A DNA stretch of 64,000 nt from Forficula auricularia (taxonomy: Eukaryota; Arthropoda; Insecta; Dermaptera; Forficulidae): the NCBI GenBank assembly GCA_024734495.1, contig JALMQS010000055.1, forward strand, positions 14,169,189-14,233,188, written 5' to 3'. The notes under the pieces are model-generated. The model ran no database searches. It saw only the letters and a program-made list of their open reading frames with translations, and was not told the DNA's origin. Made by a program: the position numbers and the translations under genes. Below, one piece after another: positions 21,085 through 31,700 of the stretch (position 1 is its first letter; the number at the start of each line of letters is the position of its first letter).

Positions 21085-22098
21085 AATCGAGGTTCTTAAC
21101 CTTTAATTAGTCGCGGCCCCCTTAAAATCCAAAAGTATATTCGCGGCCCCCTTACAATCCTAAAATATTTTCGCGGCCAGTACCCTCCCCCCACCATTAG
21201 GTAACATACTCGTAATTAGTCGTACAAATAAAAACTCTCAAATGTAACAATCATTAATAAATAAATCAAAAAGCAGCAATGCTTTATCAGATTGTCACTA
21301 ATAACATGTGTCTTGAAAAATAGGTATATTTCAAAATGAAAATATATTTGATATTAGCTGCAAGGCCTGCCTTCGACGGCCCTCTTGCTAGCCAGGGGCA
21401 TGCCCCCTGGACCCCCAACCCCCGAAACCCATCCAGCACCCCCACCCCCGCACCATGCCCAACCCCCGCCCCCGCTAATTATAAAATTTGCTGTAGGGTT
21501 AATAGTTTAGGAGTTATTTGATAATTTTCATTCGTGCGCCCCCCAAACCCCCTTCTGGGGTCAAAATATTAAAACGTTATATAGCTAAAAACGTAGGTTA
21601 GAAGACATCTGATACAAATATGAAATTTCATAATAATCCCTCCAGCCGTTTTTACGTGAATCGTGAGCAACTTTTCGGAAACCACTGAAACAGACATACA
21701 GACAGAAATTTTGTTGAGGGTGTTTTCGTTCATAACTTTGCTTGAAACGTGTGCAACCAAAATTTGGCGTGATTTGGAGCAATGCACAAACAAAACCTTA
21801 ATTTTATATATATAGATAAGCTATAGTATATATCTAGGCTTATAAAAAATATTTACACGGTTTTATTCAACTTGTAATTTTGTCTGTCTGTCTGTTTGGA
21901 TCAAATTTACCGTTATCAACGTTTTCATTTAGTTTATCCATGTTTAAGAATATTGAGATGTCATTAAATTCATCTGCACTTATAAAAACTAGTAACATTT
22001 TTTTTTATTAATTTTTTTATTTGTAAAGATACAAAAACTTAAAAAAAGTCTAATATTTTCGCGCCCCCCCCCCCCCTGTTAAGAATCACTGATCTATT
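21085..22098. mobile_element. hAT-like remnant holding Helitron copy 2
   Basis: The left side has GGTTCTTAACC followed by three CGCGGCCCCCTTA-like repeats. The right side has CGCGCCCCCC and the inverted GTTAAGAATCACTG. Such TTCTTAAC ends with subterminal C-rich repeats are usual for hAT MITEs. A target duplication could not be confirmed. Helitron copy 2 sits in the middle. Confidence 0.45.
21354..21816 (-). mobile_element. Helitron-like element, copy 2 (463 bp)
   Basis: On the minus strand it starts TCTATATATATAAAATTAAG after an A and ends CTAA before a T, matching both termini of copy 1 at 3301-6917. Near the 3' end is a near-palindrome, CCAGGGGGCATGCCCCTGG. It lacks the MITE of copy 1 and so preserves that insertion's empty site. 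No coding sequence. Confidence 0.75.
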
Positions 22099-22138
22099 AG
22101 ATCCGATGGAATGGATTATTTTTAATTAAATCTCAGAA

Positions 22139-22222
22139 GGGTTGTATTTCATCCTCTCGGGAATCGATCCCGAATGCCAGTAACAGCATTCCGGGCCATT
22201 TGACTACCCCTCTGACATTTGT
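22139..22222 (-). repeat. tRNA-like segment
   Basis: The minus strand reads GTCAGAGGGGTAGTCAAATGG with a B-box-like GGATCGATTCCC downstream. The arrangement resembles a tRNA but acceptor pairing is poor, so a SINE or tRNA pseudogene is likelier than a gene. Confidence 0.4.
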
Positions 22223-22582
22223 AAAAGCGTTAAATATTTCATTCAAAGATTTAAATCTTCATTTGTAAAATTTCGCGATCTAGTGATTCTAAATTTAAAC
22301 ACATAGCCATGGATTATTTCTAATTTTGAATTTCTTCAAAATTCGAAATACTCAACCACATACTACTCATACTCAAAACCTCCAGCAGCCGTCCAGGTTT
22401 GCCATCCAAACATGGCTATGCTCCATACATATGTCTTCAATAGCATCTTCCTGTTTTCTAAGCTGATTGAGAAGGATCATAGCAGTTTTTGTTTTGAATT
22501 AAACCCCATTTTAGCTTGGCCAATTAGTGATTTAATTTCTTTTTGACTCTTCCCATTTGAAATGTAAAATTTAGTTGTTATA

Positions 22583-22672
22583 GACTATAGTTTCGAACGT
22601 TTGACTTTTATCATTTGAAATATTCTATCTTTTAGAACTCATGAGTTCAAATACAAGATAGGATGCAGGTAA
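22583..22672 (+). repeat. tRNA-like SINE fragment, second copy
   Basis: Shares GACTATAGTTTCGAACGTTT and a B-box-like GAGTTCAAAT with the minus-strand segment at 1868-1965. Confidence 0.4.
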
Positions 22673-22744
22673 ATTAAATTTGTTCTAATAGTAAGCTGGT
22701 CACTTCACAAGTAAAGCAGGGGACAATCTGTTTAATTTCTCCGT

Positions 22745-23724
22745 ATTAATCAAAATCTCTTACCACTTTTGTAGAATGATTTATCTTTTGCCTCAAAATA
22801 GGCCTCAATTTCAGCGATAACCTGTTCATTCGTGCGAAATTTCATACCGGCGAGCATTTTTTAGGCTTGCGAGGAGCCAGTAGTCGCTGGGAGCCAAATT
22901 TGGCGAAAACGGTGTATGTGGGAGCAATTCGAAGTTCAATTCATGTAGTTTTGCCATTGTTTTGATTGGCTTGTGACACGGTGCGTTGTCTTGATGAAAC
23001 ATTACTTTTTTCTTCTTCAAATGGGGCTTTTTTTTTGCAATTTTGGCCTTCAAACGCTCCAATAACGCTATATAACATTCGCTGTTGATGGTATTTCCCT
23101 TCTCAAGATAGTCGATGAATATTACACCACGCATATCCCAAAATACAGAGGCCATAACCTTTGTTGTGCTTTTGGGCGCTTTGGATGAGGTTCACCAGTT
23201 GCTGTCCACTCACATGACGATCGTTTTGATTATGAAGTGATGGATCCATGTTTAATCCATTGTCACATATCGACGCAAAAATTCCGGTTTGTTACGTTTA
23301 AACATGTCCAAACACTGCTCAGAATCATCAACACGTTGTTGTTTTTGGTCAACAGTGAGCAAGAACGGCACCCACTTTGAACAGAGCTTTCTCATATTCA
23401 AATGCTCATGTAATATAAAGCCAACACGTTCTTTTGATATCTTTATGATGTCAGCTAACTCACGCAGCTTCACTTTTCGATCAATCAAAACGATTTTGTG
23501 GATTTTTTGTTTTCTGGCGCCACCGCCTCATTTGGACGTCCACTGCGTTCTGCATCATCGGTGTCCCTACGACCACATTTGAAGTCAGCAAACCAACGTT
23601 TTATTGATGTTTCTGATGGAGAGGAGTTCCCATAACACTTTTCAAGCCATTGCTTCGCTTGAACGGTATTTTTTCCCATCAAGAAGCAGTGTAAAATTGA
23701 AACACGAAATTGTTTTTGATCCAT
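22745..23724 (-). pseudogene. mariner transposase, frameshifted
   Basis: The ATG at 23724 (MDQKQFRVSILHCFLMGKN) begins a mariner N terminus with a helix-turn-helix region (TSIKRWFADFKCGRRD). The frame then shifts near 23490, again near 23250 and near 22840. The middle piece ends at TMD, the first catalytic Asp, without the usual downstream residues. The last pieces hold HQDNAPCH and LAPSDYW with 34 residues between the two Asp, the DD34D signature. The C terminus reads EIEAYFEAKDKSFYKSG and stops early. Clear terminal repeats were not found. It is an inactivated mariner lying between the two divergent host genes. Confidence 0.85.
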
Positions 23725-24711
23725 TGCTCTTAAAAGCGTCACTCTTAGCACAATAACTTTCAAACTAATGAATAGAATATCATGAAATTTTGACAGCTGT
23801 CTTTTGAAGGTTAGTACTAACTGAAAAAGAGGTGAATTCAAAAAAGCTATCGCAATGTATTTGTTAGGCCCGGGATTTTTCAGCCCATGTGTTAATTTTT
23901 TCCTATTAAAGTATTAACATTTTATATTTTTAACTATCAATTTGATATATTTATTATTTATTAAAAAAAATAATCTGTCTTGACGGGGATTCGAAAACAA
24001 TAGTTGAATTGAAGTAAGCTGAAGAAGTCGTTATCTTTGGCCGGGGACACTGGCGAGTCCCTGTAATCCAGCGTCTTGGAGGCAAGAATACAGGATCCTA
24101 GAGAGGTTGTTAACCCGGTCACTGCTATTGAACTAGTCAGGAGGTCAACCGCGCATTGTCTATTCTCCTGATTAAGCTCGAAATAACATGCAGCACAAAT
24201 CGGGTCACCAGGAACAAAACAGAATATACATTGGGAGATAGCGATCGCGGGTTTGGCGAGTTCAACAGCAGCAAATCTCTCTGTGAGACTTTATTCTTTT
24301 GATTTTCGACCCCCCCCAAATAATTGAATATTTTTTTAAAATAAATTTTAAAAGTTTTTCCAGATTAGCAGAGCTGTTGATTTTTAAGAGAAAATCAAAG
24401 AGGGTGTCCTCTGCTTGATGAAAATAAATACAAATACAAATAGGTACGATATGTACGTATTTGTTTAATTTTATATTTAATACGAAATCCAATACTAAAA
24501 TTTTTATTTCTCTATAGATTTTTCTAATTAATTTTAGAACAGACACGTAGCAACAAAAGATCTTCTCAATTAAAAACTTCATCAATTTATTGATATATGA
24601 GAATATATACCGCGATTTGAAAGTTCCTTCAGTCGATGATGAAATTAAAAGGTTTGCTAGCAAACATCAGAAAATACTGGAAAAGCTTCAAAACTTCGAT
24701 CAGCATCAAAA

Positions 24712-25000
24712 CTTTCTTCTAAGAAATGTGTCTGCCCTTTCCCTTTTCTATAGATACTATCACGGCAGGTGCTCTGATGAGATAAAATCAATAATTTCCC
24801 CCAAAACATGCTTTGCGCGTAGCACGCGTTTTGCCGACTCCCAACACTTTCGCGGTCAAATTAGAAGAGTGTCGGACCACTTAATTCGCCAATACGTATA
24901 TCCCCATGACTTCAAGGAACTGGAACTCTCTCCCAGCCTCCATCTTTCCCAACACTTATAATCTTCAAACCTTCAAAACTCGAGTGCATAAACACCTACG
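24712..25000 (+). pseudogene. Non-LTR retrotransposon fragment (ORF2 C-terminal part)
   Basis: Encodes RRNVSALSLFYRYYHGRCSD and later HLIRQYVYPHDFKELEL, with one frameshift. It closely matches the C-terminal part of the fuller copy at 27755-28470. Both ends are truncated and no poly-A tail follows. Confidence 0.8.
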
Positions 25001-25064
25001 TAAAGGTACTATTGCTACTTAACCGCAACGGACTAACTCGACGGCTGAAGGGGCAGTTGTATGT

Positions 25065-25283
25065 CGGCTAAGGGGCAGTTGTATGTCGGTTGGTGAAGTC
25101 TTTGTAAAAGTTTACAATGGGTAAAACCTTAGAATTCACCTTGTGCGGATGGCCAATCAGATGACACGCACTTTCATCTAATTGGCCAAACCCGCCGGGC
25201 ACAAGGTGAATTCTAAGGTTTTACCCTTTGTCAACTTTTACAAAGACTTTATCAAGCGACATACATCTGGCCCTAAAGGAGTT
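25065..25283. mobile_element. Palindromic MITE of about 219 bp
   Basis: Imperfect arms start GGGGCAGTTGTATGTCGG on the left and TTAGGGCCAGATGTATGTCG (reverse complement) on the right. They continue through AAGTCTTTGTAAAAGTT and CCTTAGAATTCACCTTGTGC, leaving about 15 bases of loop. Just left of it a 22-bp unit containing GGGGCAGTTGTATGTCGG is present twice in tandem. Confidence 0.75.
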
Positions 25284-25861
25284 CGAATTGGTACATGTGT
25301 CAAATGGCAGTGCGAACAAAGTGATTGGGTGCCTGTGGAGTGAATCGCTAGACTCTCTTCTACCACAAAGTAGGAATGTTACGGAGCTTCGACTCCGATT
25401 TCGAAAGGTGGGAACTTCCGATTGATTTTACACCTCCGGCTCCAACTTCATAATTTTGAATCGGAGTTTATAACGAACTTCGAAAGAGAGTCAGAGCGCG
25501 CACCTACAAGTTTTTGACTTGTCGGCCGGGGATTCCCCTCATTTTTCAATTGTTCCATGTTATTCGTCTTACGTATGTGTATTATTATTTATATTTGACT
25601 GATTGAAGAGACTGATTGCTGAATAATATTTCTATTATTTCATTAGGCCTGCCCTTAACACTTAGTTAAATACATCTCTCGGCAAAAACTTTCAATTTAC
25701 ATCTCTCTCTTCTACTCCGACTCCGGCTCCGGGTTCGACTCAGACTCCGACAAATCAAATTTGAAATGTCCGGTTCCGACTCCGGATCCGGTAAACTCAC
25801 CTCCGTAACATCCCTACCACAAAGTTAAGCGATATCAGATAAAAATTGATAGATACATTTT

Positions 25862-26056
25862 TGTTTTTATTTATTTATTGTCCCCGGAAACAAAGCCCAT
25901 TCAGACAGCACATCAGTAAAGTGTTAGTAGGGTTGGTAGAGCCAAGTTTTAGCAGGAAGAAATTTTATATGTTAGCCAGGTTCGAACCCGCTTGAACATC
26001 GTCATCAATGATGCTCAAATGGAGCCAGCAACTTTGCCAGTTCGGCCAACCCGACT
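25862..26056 (-). repeat. tRNA-derived SINE with AATA tail
   Basis: On the minus strand: an A-box-like TGGCCGAACTGG, a B box GGGTTCGAACC (25980-25990), a unique body ending GGGCTTTGTTTCCGGGGAC, then AATAAATAAATAAAAA. Tail-like segments of the same body occur near 852-895 and 36488-36545, so it is dispersed. Confidence 0.65.
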
Positions 26057-26419
26057 CCCCGATAGATACATAGTCACTGACAACAAAACATTGACTTGTG
26101 ACATGGAGGTGAATTATAAAATGATTCTAAAACACCGTTTTAAGACGGTTTTCGATGTTTTTGACCATTTTCTCAAAAGTACTGCATCAATTTCGTTCGG
26201 AGTTGAATCTAATTATTAATAAATAATTGTTTTATAATATATATTAATTTTATATTTTTACAAATTATTTCAAAATATATATATATATATATACATAAGA
26301 GCGTTTTCTTTCTCATTTATAATAATTCTTTTGGTTGCATGGGCGAAGGTAATTTGTTATGGATTCAACAATCCATTCAGTCTATTTTATTAATACATCT
26401 TTTAAAATTATAATTTACT

Positions 26420-26595
26420 ATATTTAAATGGGCGGTCGGATCAGCCCGCTAACCAAGAGTTCGAATCCGACTCGAGGCATCTGGCTAAAATCTGACCCCG
26501 GGGTAGAGACAAATTTATAAAAATATATAATAAATAGTATAGTAAATTGGCTTATGGCTAGAAAGGCCGAAAAGCCAAAAAAAAAATATATATAT
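26420..26595 (+). repeat. Second SINE-like unit
   Basis: Has a B-box-like GAGTTCGAATCC at 26457-26468, a body of about 110 bp ending GGCCGAAAAGCC, and an A-rich then TA-repeat tail. The A box is not clear. Confidence 0.45.
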
Positions 26596-27754
26596 ATTTA
26601 TATCAATATATATATATATATATATTTAAATGTACGATAATGTAATAATATATAATAAATTAATAAAATAAATAAAAAAATAACTAATAATACGATTATA
26701 TTAGATAAATTCAAAGAAAACAACCATTGGAAACTCGTTGGCAAACAAAATTAAAGCGATTCCTCATTTACTTTATCGATTGGGAGAAATTTTGCAGGCG
26801 AGCGACAAAGATATTTGCGCCGGTCTGCAAAGACTGGTTTGAGGCCATCACCGGCCTCCATTTAACACTATTCCACTTTCTTCACTTCTCTAACAATCCC
26901 ACATCCCATATCTTTCATTATCTGGCGAAAATACTCCAATCCACGACTTCCCATTCCCACTTCTCTCTTTAAAATATTCTTTAGCAATCCTTCGTGTTTT
27001 AATGGAGTTCGGGACAGCTTATTTATCTGGTAGATCTTCGAAAAAATCTTTTGTATTTCTGCAGAGTGACAACGTCTGCCTAATAAATTGTTTAATAAAA
27101 AATTATTAGGTTAATTTTGAATACAAATCTTTGTTTAGATAATATTAATAAAGAGAATATTCCGATAATTTTTATTTCATTATAAAAACATTTATTTAAC
27201 ACAAAAACGATTTCAAGAAATAGAGTTGGAATTCTACACTAGTGCTTTTGTTATATTCTGTTGGCTGCAAGTAACTTTTTATTTTTACATTTATGAATAA
27301 CTAATTAACTAGACTGTCAAATCTATTGAAAAATGTATCATTCGATTCATAAAAGTTGAATTATTTATCTGTATATATTTGTTGAAAATGGTATTTGTAT
27401 AAAAGTTATAGCCCTTTTTTTGAAAAGCTGGGTCCTTTTACTTCCATGTTAAAAGGACAATTTACAATAATTTATTTCTCGGTAATGGGACAGACGATCA
27501 ATTTCAAATTTCGGGAATAAATATGTGATACATCAATGATTCGATGGTAAAAATTTGAGAATTTTCTTAGAAAAATGATAAACAGTCCCGCACCCCTTAA
27601 TGTGGGGTCATCTCTTCTAAATATTATTCCACAATGATTTCTTTTCTTTAATTAAGAACTTGTTCATTTGTAATTCTATCAATACATCTTTAACATTCTT
27701 CTGTAGAAAAGGAATATCATCTATTAATTTTAGAAAATAATACCCTGAAAATGT
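26596..27754. other. Intergenic, nothing firm
   Basis: TA microsatellite to about 26630, then AT-rich sequence. A short open stretch at 26727-26972 resembles no family I know. Confidence 0.4.
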
Positions 27755-28470
27755 GTGACAGCCTATCCATGTTGGGCGTCTCTGTCGCATCTGACCTGTC
27801 TTGGATTGAACACATCTCCTCTGTAGCGAAATCTACAGCAAGGAAGATTGGCCTCTTATTCAGGTCCAAGCGATTTTACAAACCCCCACAACTTCTCACC
27901 ATCTACAAGGCCCAAATCCGCCCCTGTCTCGAATACGGCTCTCATCTATGGAGAGGAGCCTCAAAATATTCTCTTGCTACCCTGGATGCAATTCAGAAAC
28001 GAGCCGTCAGGCTAATTGATGATTCTACCCTCACCGACTCCCTCGACTCGCTGGCTCATCGAAGAAATGTCTCTGCCCTTTCCCTTTTCTATAGATACTA
28101 TCACGGCAGGTGCTCTGATGAGATAAAACCAATAATTCCCCCCAAAGCATGCTTTGCACGTAGCACGCGTTTTGCCGACTCCCAACACTCTTTCGCGGTC
28201 AAATTAGAAATGTGCCGGACCACTTCATTCGCCAATTCATATATCCCCATGACTTCAAGGAACTGGAACTCCCTCCCAGCCTCCATCTTTCCCAGCACTT
28301 ATAATCTTCAAACCTTCAAAACCGGAGTGCATAGACACCTACGTCTACACCCTCTCACTTAATCAACTTTCCCTTCTCTTCGGTAATTCAAGGGTCTTTC
28401 GAGATCCATAGGGGCTGCATCTTTACTGGTACACCCCTTCTTGCATTCGATTGCATTAAAAAAAAAAAAT
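27755..28470 (+). pseudogene. 5'-truncated non-LTR retrotransposon with poly-A tail
   Basis: Encodes the end of a LINE reverse-transcriptase ORF: LLTIYKAQIRPCLEYGSHLW, then DAIQKRAVRLIDD, RRNVSALSLFYRYYHGRC, SRNWNSLPASIFPS and HRHLRLHPLT before the stop (28360-28362). A UTR of about 90 bp follows, ending GATTGCATT and a poly-A run (28459-28470). This C-terminal region is shared by jockey/CR1/RTE-type elements; the clade is not resolved. The reverse transcriptase catalytic core is missing, as expected for 5' truncation during target-primed insertion. The tail lies 235 bp upstream of the OBP start codon. Confidence 0.85.
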
Positions 28471-28704
28471 GAAAAAAATGTTCACTTTTGAACGTCATAT
28501 AGATGTTATAATTAAATAGAAATGTTTTTTATTTAATTGATTGATTTTTTCAAATAATCGCAATTCATTTTTTACTTGTTCATATAAAAAAATTATCCAT
28601 GGCTAACAGGTTAAGTAACCTTGGCCATGAATGTAAAAGCCTTTCGACTTGTTCGATTCGCTTTAGTAGATTTTTTGAATCACTGCTACTTGGAAGTAAG
28701 AAAC

Positions 28705-31700
28705 ATGTTGCGTTTACTATGTTGTTGCCTGGTACTCTTTATGTTCGCACAAGTGAGTTTTATTTAGCTATTTTTATTTAAAAAACAAACATTTACAGTA
28801 GAATTTAATTTCGACTTAACAAAACTTCAAAATGATCATTTTCGGAAATTTCAGGCAAAATTTACTACAAATAAAATTCTAGACGAGTCTACGTTAAGCA
28901 AAAACCGAGGGGTTAACCGCGACCTAATATCGTGTACACCTACTTCCACTTCCACTTTCATTTCCAAGTAAAAGACAATAGATTTAGGGTCATTTTTAAC
29001 CGACTTCAAAAAAGTAGGAGGTTCTCTATTCTCTTTTTTGTCTATGTTACCTCATATCTCCGCCAATTGTGAACTGATTAAAAAAAAAAATTGCATTGGG
29101 CTCAGTCTAGCTTCCGATTGGTCCCGTTTTTTTCATTGGTATTGGACCTTTTTTCCTATGTTTGTTCAGGCATAACTTCTTTGTTTATGAACCGATTTTA
29201 ATGATTTTTTTTTATTGGAAAGAGGGTACCTTAAGGGTGGTGCCATATTAATTTGGTCAAGTTCTGAAGATTTGATCAATGACCAAATAACGTAAATCTC
29301 CAATTCTTATGACCAAATAATCGAAATTATAATAATTTTTAAGGATTTAGGTGTCGGTTCTAGGTGAAACATTATAAGTAACTTATGAGGAGAATTTTCT
29401 AGGTTAGGTTTCACAAAAAGGAAATATTAAAACAAATGTATGTTTATTTGAGTTTGATTCACTCGATATATATTTCGGGTTATTAGCCCATCTTCAGGAG
29501 TTATTATAATTATAATAAATAAAATCTTTTATAAAAAATCTTAAAACATTCATTTAAAGCCCGTAAACATTTCAAGAGAATTTCTATATTTATGAATTGA
29601 ATTTTATTATCATTTTCTGATTCATTCGCCCGACGCTTTCTCTTACGAGATGCATACAAAGTATTATCTTAAGTTACTATTAATAACATCACTAAAAAGA
29701 GAAAATAAAAATAATTTTTATAAAAAAAAACCGACTTCAAAAAAATTAAATGCAACAAATAAAATAATAATAACTTAAAAATAAAATAAAATACACTAAA
29801 AGGTATAAAATAATTATCTTATTTAGTTACAACTAAACGACGAAATATTGACATGAAATTACTTCTTGAAGTCGGTATACATTTTTATGAATCGCATCTC
29901 GACGGATCTTACTTAGTACGTTTGGCGTGTACGTTCTCTTATAGGTATAGTTTGTTTGCACCGACTTCAAAAGTAATTTCATCTTAATATTTCGTAGTTG
30001 TATTTTATTTTATTTTTAAGTTATTATTATTTTATTTGTTGCATTTAATTTTTGGAAGTCGGTTTTATTTTTTTTTATAAAAAATTATTTTTCTAATGAA
30101 TTCCGAAATAATTCCACATAATTCCAAAGACGGTGTACTACTCTAATTCCAATCGCGGTTCACTAACTCGGCAAAAACTATCTTAAAGATTGTTTTGAGG
30201 AACTTTTGTCTAATATACCTACTGCGTTTCCTGAATAGTAAACAAATTTGGGTTTCCATAGATGAAACTACCGACCCAGGAGGGCACTATTTCGAAATAA
30301 TCTTTTCACAGCATGAAACTTTGTTTCGAGATAATCGTAGAACACGGGTGATCAACCCTTCGATCGCGGGACCGTTTTAGGTCGACCAACCGGTTTCAAC
30401 CTTCCACACCCAGTTCAAACAGATTATGATGAAAAGAACTTATTTTGTACAATAATGTTCATTGGCTTAGTGGAAGTAAATTTTTGGAAATATTTATTTT
30501 GTTAATTGATAATGTCAGAAATTTTCTTCGACAAAAACGTGATGATCACCCACATTTATGTGATAAAAACTGGTTATTAGATTTATCATTTTTAGTATAT
30601 TTTTGCCTAAAACTGAGCAAGTCAAAAAAAAGTTTAATAGACATGATATATGCAATAAGATCATTCAAACAATTCTTATTTTTCTGAAGGAAAATTTAAA
30701 TCGTCGTGAATTATGCCATTTTCGATACTTGTTAAAATTTCTCAACAAAAATCCAGAAATGAGTAAGTGTAACTTCAAGAAATTTATAAATGAAATAGAA
30801 ATAGTCAAGAGGAAGATTCTTGCAAGGTTCAGAGAATTTAAAACATTGAAGGGATTTCATCTTTTATTAACAATCCGTTTCAACAAAATTTCTAAACTGT
30901 TTCATGCAAACCAATCCAAAACAGAACTTGAAATAATTAAAATTCAAAATAATATACATTTAAAATCAATATGTCAAGAAGAAGTATAGAAATATACATA
31001 CGAGCAATTTCCGATATTAACAAGTATTGCCCAAAAAATTTTGGCTTGTTTTCGATCAACATATTTGTCAGAGTTTGAGTTTTCAAACATGATCTATATA
31101 CAAAACATCCTAAGAAATAAAATTACAAATGATCACTTGGATCAAACCTTGCGATTAGCTGCATTATCCAGCCTGACTATGAAAGTATTGCCAAGTCAGG
31201 GCACTGATTTTTTATTTAATTCAATTTTTTAATGTAACTTTGTAAATTTTTAAGACTTCGTAAATTATTAATACATTAACAATTACTTTGTTAGCAATTT
31301 ATTTGTATTATAAACCTGCCGATTGCCATATACATTGGTATACAAAGGTAGCTCGCGTATTGCAAAAGGTTGAGCACCCCTGTAGTAGAAGATTTTTTTG
31401 AACATTTGAAACATAGTAACATAGATTTAAATGTAGGATGAATAACTTTAAATGTTTCTTCAGGTTTTTTTAACAAAATCTATACTTTTTATTTTTAACC
31501 GACTTCAAAAAAGGAGGAGGTTCTCTATTCGTCTGAATTTTTTTTTTGTGTCTATGTTACCTCATATCTCCGCCAATTGTGAACCGATTTTGAAAAAAAT
31601 TGCACTGAGTTCAGTCTAGCTTCCGATTGGTCCCGTTTTTTTCATTGGTATTAGACCTTTTTTGTTAGGTTTGTTCAGGCCTAACTTCTTTGTTTATGAA

